Assembly (NCBI GenBank): GCA_030849065.1
Contig: JASAON010001547.1
Span: 1-52,034, forward strand
Reading direction: 5' to 3'
Source of the DNA: Jaenimonas drosophilae
Lineage: Eukaryota > Euglenozoa > Kinetoplastea > Trypanosomatida > Trypanosomatidae
DNA length: 52,034 bases
Position 1 is the first letter of the stretch. The number at the start of each line of letters is the position of its first letter. The notes below the pieces were generated by a model, which saw only the letters and a list, made by a program, of their open reading frames with translations, had not been told where the DNA came from and did no database searches. Below are positions 1-9,325 of this stretch, piece after piece. The position numbers and the translations under genes are program-made.

Positions 1-1906
1 GCGTCTCTTTGGACAACTGCTCCGTCGCCGCATTCACCAGAGACGCTCCATAGGCATTCAGGGCAATCATTGCTCCAGCAACTATCACCAGCATCATCAA
101 GTACAACACGTAACGAAGATGTTGTGGTGCGATGAAGCGCTGCAAGAGCGGCGAGCCTCTACCCGCACAAGCGAGACGGTTAAGAGGTGACAACCGAAGG
201 TAGGCGTACACAAAGAAGAAGGAGATAAGGCCGGCTCCAGCTGCAATCCACAGGGCACCACGAATGCGAAGTTGATAATCTTCAGGTTCAACGTACACAG
301 CAAATCGATCGTTCGAAATGTCAAAAAAAGATGCATAACAGTACGAGCGATGAAATCCATTTTGGAGAACAACGCGTTCTGCGGCTAGATTCGTGGAGTT
401 GATGATAGCGGCAACATGCTGCATGTTGCTGGGATACACACTGTCAGGTTCCTTGCTTGAGCTGTGTAAGGTGAACATTCGTGACTCGAGTGCGCCGTTG
501 GCAACATGCTCAAGGAAGGCAGTCACCGTACTATAGTTATTGAGGGTTGTACTTGTCATGGCAGCGGCCAAGCAGCGAGCCAACAGTCGTGCACCGTCTA
601 GTTGTACTTCTTTTGAAGCTATGTTTATTGTGCGTTCCACCATCACTCGTACAAAGGCCAAGGTGCCACCCACAAGTATGAGCATCAGGACAGCAACTAT
701 TGCCCGATGAAGCTGTGTTCGGCAGAATGGAATTAGTTCGGCAGCAGAAACAGCGATGAAGGCAGCGCAAGTAAGAATGAGCGCGATCCAACGTCCCATT
801 CTCCTGCGCCACGCTTCGTCGTCTTCACTGAATAGATCCCCAAAGCCGAGTACGGATTGGTAGCGCTTGAGTTCGTTCTTGAGGGAATTGTGATCCAACG
901 TGACAGCAACAGAGGTGTCGTAGTTGTGGTGATGGAAGGTAGCAACTGTGGCGGAAGTGGTGCGGTACGTTTGGACATATCCTGCGTACCCGATGTATGG
1001 CGGCGTGACGGTACGAAACACTCCAGAAACCCCAGCATCGTTCACGCATCGATTGGGGGTGAGATCATGAACGAATACCTCCGTGATGGCACCACTCAGC
1101 TGAGCGGTTGGATGAAGTAGGTAGCTGTAGTTCGACGTACACAATCGACCATATGTACGTTGCGTTGTCACAGCCGTGACACGTCCTCGTTGCACAAAAT
1201 TCTGCTTCCCAGCGCGGTACTCGAAAAGTGGGTCGTTGGCATTGAAGAAAAGAGTCTGTTCAGAGTCAACTGTTGTGGTGGCGCTGGACATCTCTTCCAA
1301 AACCGCAGCTGCAATTGTCATACCGGCCAGCTGAATGTCCACGCCGGCCTGCTGAAGAAAGGGGTAAAGTGCGTCAAGGGCGTCAATGGCAATGCCAAGA
1401 AGAGTAACTGCACGAGAATGACGGCTTTGCTCCACATATGCCTGGAGTTCTTGAGAGGCAATGACGCACATTGCGGCCGTCGCCCCGGCCATGAATAAGA
1501 ACAGCACAAGCACTACAATCCATATGTGAAGATTGGCGATGAGGGATGAAGGACGGTGGTCTGTTGGAAGCCGGATCTTCGAACTTGACTCTGCTTCTTG
1601 GAGGTTAGAGCTCTCGGTTTGAGTGTTACTTTGCATGAGGCGTTGTAGTGATTGCGTCGCGTCCCGAAGCTGCAGCAGCGTACACTGCGATATTGGATGT
1701 GCAACTTGGCATTCCGCTGTATGAAGCACAGCTACAACTCGAGCAATGGCCTCGGTTACAACGGGTGCGGCTTCTGATTCTTGCAAGTTGTCTTCTGTTG
1801 CCCACGTGAAGATTCGATGTGCTGCCGATACGGCTCCATTCACAGCGTTAGCGCTTAGTTGGCTTGCTTCGCTACACTGCTTGAGGAGCTCAAGCTCAAG
1901 GCGCAT
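1..1906 (-). CDS. Polytopic multi-ectodomain membrane protein, paralog 1 (3' end outside window)
   Basis: The last gene of the five-copy array in transcription order. About 635 N-terminal residues are present and the frame is still open at base 1. The start is the first ATG after an in-frame TGA, and a likely splice acceptor lies 29 bases upstream. The fragment covers the N-terminal helical cytosolic domain (with the shared AAPVVTEA motif), span 1, ectodomain 1 (DALYPFLQQAGVD, LFEYRAGKQNF), spans 2-3, ectodomain 2 (ending SYCYASFF and FAVYVEPED), span 4, the cytosolic SPLNRL/GSPLLQR loop and span 5. By comparison with the complete copies, about two thirds of the protein lies beyond the window. 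Ectodomain 1 is more divergent here than in the others: the usual ETYRRN becomes QTYRTT. I do not know its function. A surface receptor or surface glycoprotein is an inference from topology. Confidence 0.85.
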   Translation of the reverse strand, partial: MRLELELLKQCSEASQLSANAVNGAVSAAHRIFTWATEDNLQESEAAPVVTEAIARVVAVLHTAECQVAHPISQCTLLQLRDATQSLQRLMQSNTQTESSNLQEAESSSKIRLPTDHRPSSLIANLHIWIVVLVLFLFMAGATAAMCVIASQELQAYVEQSRHSRAVTLLGIAIDALDALYPFLQQAGVDIQLAGMTIAAAVLEEMSSATTTVDSEQTLFFNANDPLFEYRAGKQNFVQRGRVTAVTTQRTYGRLCTSNYSYLLHPTAQLSGAITEVFVHDLTPNRCVNDAGVSGVFRTVTPPYIGYAGYVQTYRTTSATVATFHHHNYDTSVAVTLDHNSLKNELKRYQSVLGFGDLFSEDDEAWRRRMGRWIALILTCAAFIAVSAAELIPFCRTQLHRAIVAVLMLILVGGTLAFVRVMVERTINIASKEVQLDGARLLARCLAAAMTSTTLNNYSTVTAFLEHVANGALESRMFTLHSSSKEPDSVYPSNMQHVAAIINSTNLAAERVVLQNGFHRSYCYASFFDISNDRFAVYVEPEDYQLRIRGALWIAAGAGLISFFFVYAYLRLSPLNRLACAGRGSPLLQRFIAPQHLRYVLYLMMLVIVAGAMIALNAYGASLVNAATEQLSKET

Positions 1907-2531
1907 GCTACTCGTGAAATCAGTGGTTGTGGGGTCTACAGCATGACCAGATGAAGAAGAGAGTCACAGAAAGTTTTTGGAGCACAATGTGAGCAACAAT
2001 AGTTATTATGGCTTATGGAGGTAGGTAGGAAACAGAGCATCTCTCGCCGCTGCCTTTGAAGAGTGGTTGTCCTGGTTGTTTATACATGCAAATTGAACAG
2101 ATGACTTGTGACGGTACCCGCTAGTATCGTCCAAAACAATCAAAATAGGGTAAATCAAAATCACACTAACAACACACTGTGCATCCACACATGCAAACTC
2201 CTTGATGAAAAACCGCGCGCTTTGTTTGCCAGTTGCAACGCAACATCCTGTTATTTGGCAAAGGGCAGACAAGTGGACGGTAGTACGGAGAGAGCTGCCC
2301 AATCAGCAGATTTCTGTAGATGTGTGCGGCAGAACTCTCTCTCGAGAAAGAAAAAACACTCGCATACGTGCGCTTATAGCTTATATACTGAGTATCTTGG
2401 CACCTGCATTGCGTTGACGCAAGGCACAAGAAAATAATCAGCGTGAAAAGAAAAAAAAGCAACCGTAAAATAATGACGCGACACATCGAGCGCCACTCGC
2501 ACACACTTACTTTTCGTGCATTCCAAATGAA
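1907..2531. other. Intergenic region between paralogs 1 and 2
   Basis: This 625-base stretch is AT-rich. It holds the acceptor of paralog 1 and, presumably, the 3' untranslated region of paralog 2. The short open frames here are uncharacteristic in composition and resemble no protein I know. I saw no RNA gene. Confidence 0.6.
1936..1965 (-). promoter_or_regulatory. Probable trans-splice acceptor of paralog 1
   Basis: On the minus strand a CT-rich stretch (CTCTCTTCTTCATC) runs to a GTAG, with the AG at 1937-1936. This leaves a 29-base leader before the ATG at 1906. The form matches kinetoplastid spliced-leader acceptors. Confidence 0.55.
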
Positions 2532-5500
2532 CTACACTCCAAAGCAGCACAATCCTGCAGTTGCGCTGGCGGTAGCGACCACTAGGAAGAGCAGGGCAAA
2601 TGCAGCGACACAGCACCACTCAGTAGATATATGGAGATACTTGAAGTTGGTGCTTGATGTTAGCGACACGTGCATACCAACAATCTCTTTTGCCCATATC
2701 CACTGATTTCTCGTGGCATCTCGGTGCACGTAGTGATACTCTCGACTCTTGAGCTCCGTCGTGATGAGCTGCTCTGAGATTAACGTCATTTGACGAAGAA
2801 TAGCGGTCAACGGCTCCAAATTGCGCAGTACAATCGTGTGAGGAGTAAGACCTCGGTTGTAGGCGTATATATTGGAAAATGTTCCGGCCGTTATGATGGA
2901 TGCCAAAAAGGAGCTCACATAGCCGGCGTTGAGGTACGCAGAAACCGGAGCTACTTCTGATGTGGGTTCAGTGGTGGTCGTGAAAACTTTTCGAACAGCA
3001 TCTGCATTGGGGGCCGCAGAGAGCAACGGGGCGTAGAAATCATGAATGGCAACCATCGCATTGGATGCACCACTGACTCCTGAGGTGGCAAGAGGCTCAA
3101 GACTGTTTCCACCAACAAGCTGGACAAAATTGGAGTACTCCACGGCGACGTCTGGAGAGTTAATACCTCCAATCGCTGCATTCCACATTTGCAGGTGGGC
3201 GGTGGATGTTCGAACAAGGGCGTCAATCTGTTTGCGGTACGCATCCAGCTTGTTTGTGCTGTAGGTCTCCTCGTTGCCTGCACTTGTCACGGCTGCATCG
3301 AATAATTGATCAGAGAGCGTCCGAATGTCATGATTGCCCACACTACTCATGGGAAGAAGAATTGACCATTCGTCATCCGCTGTCATGGTTGTTAAGACGT
3401 ACTGGGGGTACTTGCTATGAACCTTACTCAATATGGGCCACTCATGCATAGCCACCTGCGCATCGTGCGCCTGCATCTCCTGCATGATGCGCTTTGATGC
3501 TTCCGCGTACAAGTCCCGATACTTTCTTAACATGCTCCACAACAGTTCATCTCCCTCCATGACATCACTAAGGACGGCTCCATACGCAATGAAGAACTCC
3601 GATGCCAGGCCTTCCAATTGCTTGGATGCTGTCTTGTACTCGCTCAAATCACCAGTCGCGACGGACTTGGCGCTGGAGACCAACATTGCATCAACCGAAG
3701 AAGAAAACGCTCGTTGTAATGCAATGGACCGCTGCACAATGGACTCAATGTTGATCAAGTCGAGTTGGCTCACTCGTGAAAGTTGGAAGGCTTGCCAGAA
3801 CCCACAGCTCATGGGAACGAGAACCAGCAGCCCGAGGATTAAAAAGGGAAGTATATCACGACGGCGACTGGGGTACGACACTTGGTAGTGTGGAGCCTCT
3901 AGAGAATCTGCCTTCCTATCCTCCTTTTGATCCCATGCTCGGTCTACAATACCGCAACGCAGCACAGCGTACCAGCTCGCAGAACATCCCACCATCACCA
4001 CCCACAAAGACGCAGCACAGATGAAGCACACAATCAACTTGGTGCGCATCGTATCTACTCTTTGGGCATTCTCCGCTGGTAGCTTGGCTTTCATGTTGGA
4101 CACATCTGCCAGCGATGTCGTGTACTCCGTCAACTGAAAGGACTTGCGAATGTTAGTATCTCGGTGCATGATTTCCAGGAGTTTGTCAGCCACACGAACC
4201 ACGTCCTGTACCGTACTGACACGTGCCCGTTTGAAGAGATATTCGGCCGTTAAGTTTCCAATATAGGTCTGCTCAACGCACCGCATATACTGCAGGTGCC
4301 AGATTGGTGCAGACGAGTTTGTGATGGCGATGGCCGCATGGTAGGATTTGGAAATTTCAGCAATGTGGTTCTGCACCAGATTCAGCAGCGGAGAGGTCGT
4401 CATGAGCACCGAAGCATCGACCACCAGCTTTCGAAGCTGAGCGTCTACAGACTCGAGCAGGGATGCCTGTGCCGTTCGCATGTTTTCACCAAGTTGTGCA
4501 ATGTCAATGGGATTGTCAGGGTCCTGCGTGCATCTCTCCACAAAACCAACGCTGGAACGTCCATCGTAGTACGATGCGATCGACACATGATCCAGAATAA
4601 ACAACTTGTGCATCATAGCTGTGAGAATCTCAATATCATGGAGTGCTGGCGGTGCATTAGAAGTCTGCATCATCGTCGTATCTCCCTGCGACAAAAAGAT
4701 ATCTACCAAGTCCAACAGCGCACCCACCTTCTTGAGGATCTCATCCTGCATCTGAATGTATGCCAGATAGGCAACACCAACTGCTGTCTGATAGGAGTCC
4801 TTCCCGGTACTTCCCAGTTCCGCCATCTGTGAGCTCTCCGCAAACTCACCAAAGGCCAAGGCACTGTGAAGTATCTCGTGGCACCCAGCTGCAAAGGCCA
4901 CACTCTCCGAGTCGTTCACAAATTGATAGCGTGCATGTCCACTGAGTACCTCTGACACAATTTGCTTCATGCCCGACGTTACCATATTGGTATCCGGGTA
5001 GGCAATGAAGTGAAGCGCGGTGAGTGCCGTTCGAGTCCACATGGACTGGGCACGATCATCTTCCAGTCGAATGGGGTACACTGGCTCCTTTGTCTCTGCA
5101 ATCATCTCTGCGATACTGCAGGTACACAACGTAAAGTAAATCAGCACAGATATGAGTGAAACGGCGGTGATGATGAGCCACGCATAGCGACGGCGAATTG
5201 GAATGACAGAGTCCACCATCAATCCTGTCTGCGACCACGGTTGCGAGGCACCTTTGGCCACGGAGCTTTCACATACTGGGAATCCTGCCTTTGCTGCCGG
5301 CCGCAATACCCACCAGAGCACCAGTAGACAAAATAAACTCAGCAAGGCGCATGCAGTAAGTGAGAGAGGAACAATGACTCGCCACCAATGATTCAATGGC
5401 AAACCAATCATTTCATCCCTGTTTCGCCACACCAGCAGGTACATTCGAGGGTCCCTTTCCAGCATGTCACGGCGGGTAGACAGCTGCGCGTAACACGCAA

Positions 5501-8432
5501 TCCTGCTGCTTCGTTTGCGATTGCCAGATCCGAATTCCATGTTTGTAGAGCACACCGCATTCATGCCCACGTCCATCCTCAGGTCAAACGTGGATGTATC
5601 ATTGCTATCACCTCCAAGCACCATGACCCTGCCCGATCCAAACTCAGGATACTCCAGGAGAAGCCTCCAGCGCGCTGCAAATGGTATGCCGCGTTGCACT
5701 GAAAGTGTGAGATTATCCACAATTGAGCGAATTCCGTCGAGGTAAACTTCATATAAAACATCATTGACGTACACACTTTGCACAGCTGATCCCATCCTCG
5801 CCGCGACTGCCACAGTAACCATTGACAGTTCCTGGATGGAGAACTTCTCCAGGACACGCTCAACATCAATCATCATAATGGCCACATTCACCGCCAACAT
5901 GGACGACACAAGCAGAACAACCACAGACATCATCACGTAGCTGTTGCGCAGACTCTTTCGCTCACGCTGCAGACGACCCATGCGTGTGTACAGCCACTCC
6001 AGTACACACACGCCAATGCACACAGCACCAAGTACAAGACACAACCCAATGGACTGGCTCACGAAGGCATAGGTGGGCGATTGGGTGGAGGATGGCAGAC
6101 GCTCCAACACCAAAGCGGAAGGGCCACTCACATCCACAGCCGCAAGCATGCGGTGCTGCAGGTAACGTGGCTCAATGTAGCCGCTGGTACGGTTCACCAG
6201 TGGTGTTGAGAAGGACAACATGTTCTCCAGCACGATGGATACCTTTGACAATGCAAGCTGTGCTCCATAGTACCATTGCGTCCAGTCCGTTCCAGGTGGA
6301 GTGGGGTATGGTGAAAACTGACGATTCCAGAGCACTTTATTGTTCTCATGAGAGAAGTTGAGCTCCGTAATGTAGCTGGGCAATCCACACTCCGCGGTTT
6401 CACATCCATTTGATATACTTGGGGTGCGAATGGAGGCACCAAGCATTTCCATTGTTTCGCGAGACAATTGTGTAGTTGCTGCTTCGAGCAAAGAGATATC
6501 GAGCCTACTAAGTGCCACTTGGCTGGACACAACAATCACAACGAGTGCAATATACAAAAACATGCGAAGGTGTTGTGGTTGTACGTAGTGCTGCAACAAG
6601 GGAGAGCCTTGGCCCGACGTGATGACCCGACTCAGAGGCGAGAGCCTCAGATACAAATACACGAAGACAAAGGCAATGATTCCGAATGCTGCAGCAACCC
6701 ACAGGAGGCCAAGACTCACGTGGTAGTTTTCTTGCTCCAGATAGAGAAAAAGTTGGCTATCCTCTGTGTTGTAAAAGTACGAGAAGGCGTAACCGCTCAC
6801 ATATCCACTTCGCTGAATGATACGGGCGTGAAGGAGGTCTTGCAGCCCAACTTGTTGTGCAACCGGGGTCATGCTAGTAGGGTGAACTTCATTGGTGTCG
6901 GTGTTGTATACAAGCAGTCGAGATTGAAGAACCTTTTCTGCGATATGTGATACGACAGTGCTGGTAATATTGTTGTCACGAAGTGTGTTGCTCATTGCGA
7001 GTGAGGAGATGATACGAGACATCAACGCACAGCTAGCTTCTTCTTCAACACGAGTTGCGGTAGTTGCCGCACGTTGAGCAATCACCTTCACCGCGATAAG
7101 GGCTGATCCAACGCACACAGCATACAAAACTGCAAACCCGAGATGAAGCTGTGACATGCGCGGAAGTGTCATCAATTCTGTGAAGACAAGAAACATGAGA
7201 AGCAGTCCTCCAAGCAACACCCCCAGCCATCGAGCCACGAAAGCTTGCCAGTCCCCTTCGGCGTTGTCCAAGAATCTCTGAAATCCCACCGCAGTTGAAG
7301 TTGGTGCCAGAAGTTCTTGCAGTGTTTGATAGTCGTAGGTGATGGCAACTGATGCACGAAAGCCTGTATGGAAGAAGTTACCCAGTCTTGCCCTATTGCG
7401 GCGGTAGGTCTCCACGTATCTTCCATGCGTTGGGAGCAAGTAGTTTAAACCACTGAATACGCCATGACGCCTGCTGTCATCACCACAGTTGTCTGGCGTC
7501 AACAACGGTGCTGTAAGAGGTTGGTGATCATGAGGAAAGTCATGAATCTCATGGGAGAAGTTGCTTGAACAGAGAAGCGGGTAGTTCCTCGGAGAGGCCA
7601 TGAGAGCAACACGCCCGCGCTGGGCAAAATTTTGTACCCCAACCCTGTACTCAAACAGTGAGCTGCTCGGTTTGTAGAAGAAGGACTTCTCCGCCTCAGT
7701 GGAACTGTGGGACGTAGATAGCTCCTCAAGAAGAGCAGTGGCAATGTGAACCCCAGATATGCGAATATCGAGGCCACTTTGTTGGAGTTTTTCGTACAAA
7801 ATGTCAAGAGAAATCATGGCAATACCAATAAGGTCATCAATACGTGCGCGACCTAGCTCACTTCGGTAGGCATGTATGTTCTGAAAGGCTGCCATCACGA
7901 TAGTTGCTGAGCCAACTGCCACAATCACAAATAATACACAAACAAGGACACGGGTGTGGAAACCTGCGATGCGCGCAGCCATGTCATGCTCGTGTGCGCA
8001 CCACCGGGCGGGTGACACCGTATGCATTGGGTCACGAAAGACTGCTGTTTCTCCACTCAGTGAGCATTCATCATGATTTTTCGGCCAGGAAAGCTCTTCA
8101 GAAAGAAGCTCCTGGAGAGACCGGTGAGCATTGCAGAGATCCACCATGGCGCAGTACGATAAGGGACGCGCAACTTGATCCTTGGCATGCCTCACCACGG
8201 TTTCCACGAGATATGTGGCTTCCGTAATGACTGGCGCAGCAACCAACTCGGGAACTGTAGATTGGGACGCCCATGCACGAAGCTCTCGTGCACTCTGTGC
8301 AACAGCTCGAGTTGCAGTGTTGGTAAGGACGTGTGCCTCACTTACACCCCGCAACAGTATCAGCGTCAAATGAATCATCTCTGGGTAGGGACGACTACGT
8401 GTCTCATCGCACCTGGCTTGTGTGCAGTCCAT
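2532..8432 (-). CDS. Polytopic multi-ectodomain membrane protein, paralog 2 (1966 aa)
   Basis: A complete copy and the most divergent one. It keeps the family plan: a helical cytosolic N-terminus (about 140 residues), then six membrane-ectodomain-membrane units (12 predicted spans) and a very short C-terminal tail. Recognisable family marks are EEL followed by SSSLFEYRVGVQNF in ectodomain 1, the SPLLQHYV loop between spans 4 and 5, the cysteine motif GCETAECGLPS and LSFSTPLVNRTSGYIEPRY in ectodomain 3, the RMGRLQRERKSLR loop before span 7, and IYAYNRGLTPHT near the end of ectodomain 6. Sequons such as NRT suggest N-glycosylation of the loops. The start at 8432 is the first ATG after a good splice acceptor. 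The ATG at 8378 aligns better with the other paralogs and is the alternative. The open frame upstream begins with GTG and is not used here. The function is unknown; a sensory or adhesive surface role is inferred. Confidence 0.9.
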   Translation of the reverse strand: MDCTQARCDETRSRPYPEMIHLTLILLRGVSEAHVLTNTATRAVAQSARELRAWASQSTVPELVAAPVITEATYLVETVVRHAKDQVARPLSYCAMVDLCNAHRSLQELLSEELSWPKNHDECSLSGETAVFRDPMHTVSPARWCAHEHDMAARIAGFHTRVLVCVLFVIVAVGSATIVMAAFQNIHAYRSELGRARIDDLIGIAMISLDILYEKLQQSGLDIRISGVHIATALLEELSTSHSSTEAEKSFFYKPSSSLFEYRVGVQNFAQRGRVALMASPRNYPLLCSSNFSHEIHDFPHDHQPLTAPLLTPDNCGDDSRRHGVFSGLNYLLPTHGRYVETYRRNRARLGNFFHTGFRASVAITYDYQTLQELLAPTSTAVGFQRFLDNAEGDWQAFVARWLGVLLGGLLLMFLVFTELMTLPRMSQLHLGFAVLYAVCVGSALIAVKVIAQRAATTATRVEEEASCALMSRIISSLAMSNTLRDNNITSTVVSHIAEKVLQSRLLVYNTDTNEVHPTSMTPVAQQVGLQDLLHARIIQRSGYVSGYAFSYFYNTEDSQLFLYLEQENYHVSLGLLWVAAAFGIIAFVFVYLYLRLSPLSRVITSGQGSPLLQHYVQPQHLRMFLYIALVVIVVSSQVALSRLDISLLEAATTQLSRETMEMLGASIRTPSISNGCETAECGLPSYITELNFSHENNKVLWNRQFSPYPTPPGTDWTQWYYGAQLALSKVSIVLENMLSFSTPLVNRTSGYIEPRYLQHRMLAAVDVSGPSALVLERLPSSTQSPTYAFVSQSIGLCLVLGAVCIGVCVLEWLYTRMGRLQRERKSLRNSYVMMSVVVLLVSSMLAVNVAIMMIDVERVLEKFSIQELSMVTVAVAARMGSAVQSVYVNDVLYEVYLDGIRSIVDNLTLSVQRGIPFAARWRLLLEYPEFGSGRVMVLGGDSNDTSTFDLRMDVGMNAVCSTNMEFGSGNRKRSSRIACYAQLSTRRDMLERDPRMYLLVWRNRDEMIGLPLNHWWRVIVPLSLTACALLSLFCLLVLWWVLRPAAKAGFPVCESSVAKGASQPWSQTGLMVDSVIPIRRRYAWLIITAVSLISVLIYFTLCTCSIAEMIAETKEPVYPIRLEDDRAQSMWTRTALTALHFIAYPDTNMVTSGMKQIVSEVLSGHARYQFVNDSESVAFAAGCHEILHSALAFGEFAESSQMAELGSTGKDSYQTAVGVAYLAYIQMQDEILKKVGALLDLVDIFLSQGDTTMMQTSNAPPALHDIEILTAMMHKLFILDHVSIASYYDGRSSVGFVERCTQDPDNPIDIAQLGENMRTAQASLLESVDAQLRKLVVDASVLMTTSPLLNLVQNHIAEISKSYHAAIAITNSSAPIWHLQYMRCVEQTYIGNLTAEYLFKRARVSTVQDVVRVADKLLEIMHRDTNIRKSFQLTEYTTSLADVSNMKAKLPAENAQRVDTMRTKLIVCFICAASLWVVMVGCSASWYAVLRCGIVDRAWDQKEDRKADSLEAPHYQVSYPSRRRDILPFLILGLLVLVPMSCGFWQAFQLSRVSQLDLINIESIVQRSIALQRAFSSSVDAMLVSSAKSVATGDLSEYKTASKQLEGLASEFFIAYGAVLSDVMEGDELLWSMLRKYRDLYAEASKRIMQEMQAHDAQVAMHEWPILSKVHSKYPQYVLTTMTADDEWSILLPMSSVGNHDIRTLSDQLFDAAVTSAGNEETYSTNKLDAYRKQIDALVRTSTAHLQMWNAAIGGINSPDVAVEYSNFVQLVGGNSLEPLATSGVSGASNAMVAIHDFYAPLLSAAPNADAVRKVFTTTTEPTSEVAPVSAYLNAGYVSSFLASIITAGTFSNIYAYNRGLTPHTIVLRNLEPLTAILRQMTLISEQLITTELKSREYHYVHRDATRNQWIWAKEIVGMHVSLTSSTNFKYLHISTEWCCVAAFALLFLVVATASATAGLCCFGV

Positions 8433-9325
8433 TGAAACTTGTGTCACAGCAAAGAGCTAGTCGCCGGAAGAGGAAGATGGAGAAACGACAGTGCAACTCA
8501 TGGGAGCCTGAAAGAACAAGCATGGACTCTGAAGCGTTGAGGCTCCGTATTGACATTTTTCATCACGTGGATAGGATAGCATCCTTTAATCCATGTATAT
8601 ATGAATATATGACGACTTTTTTTTGGTGTAGAAGGTCAGAGGTTACACTTCCACGTACAATGAATTTACTCCACTGTGTTAGAATGGAGGGAGCGGCTGT
8701 TGAAGGTAGTCACAGCAGCGATTAGGCGTCAATATAATCAAAGTACCACAGCCAAGATACACCGTTCCTTCACACGTGGAGTGCAATCACCTTGTGTGCT
8801 GCGCACATCAAACGATACATCGGGCGAAAGATAATGTTGTCAAAGACTGCTTCTGAAAAGACACTCAATTCCCATTTTTAAAAAGGTAATATAACGACAC
8901 GTGATCACACCTCGCTGATGAGAACGCTGAGGCGTCGACCCCGCACAGAAGCGACATGTATACATTGGTAGTCTTGAGATTGAACATGCAGCACCGGGGA
9001 TAGGATTCACAAGAAAGCGACCGGCATAGAGCAAGCAAGTATTAATCAGTTGGCTTGACGGTAGAACAACCATCAATGGTGAAGGGGCAGGCAAAAACAC
9101 GCGGAACAAGAAACCGACAAAAATTCAAAGCGCCTTCCTCACAGTCCACACTGAGATACTGGAACGACATCACGACGGTAACATATAAAAGGTACACTGG
9201 GTTAGAACAAAAAGAAAGAAACCATCCAGTGAATTGGTAAAACAACAAAGTGATACCACGAATTAGCACTTCAGCAAGGACTGAAATGCTGGTTGTCTGC
9301 ATCTCACATTAGAAAACCGCATGCA
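8433..9325. other. Intergenic region between paralogs 2 and 3
   Basis: This 893-base stretch is AT-rich. It holds the acceptor of paralog 2 and the presumed 3' untranslated region of paralog 3. No credible coding frame, tRNA or strong hairpin was seen. Confidence 0.6.
8457..8485 (-). promoter_or_regulatory. Probable trans-splice acceptor of paralog 2
   Basis: On the minus strand a pyrimidine tract (TTTCTCCATCTTCCTCTTCC) is followed by GACTAG, with the AG at 8458-8457. It gives a 24-base leader before the ATG at 8432 and supports that start. Confidence 0.6.

Noticed and set aside
8433..8447. Upstream extensions of genes to GTG or TTG codons (also at 21976-21978, 28856-28894, 33940-33945, 43492-43536 and 48058-48150)
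   Set aside because: Kinetoplastid nuclear genes start with ATG, and in several cases the extension runs across the predicted splice acceptor.
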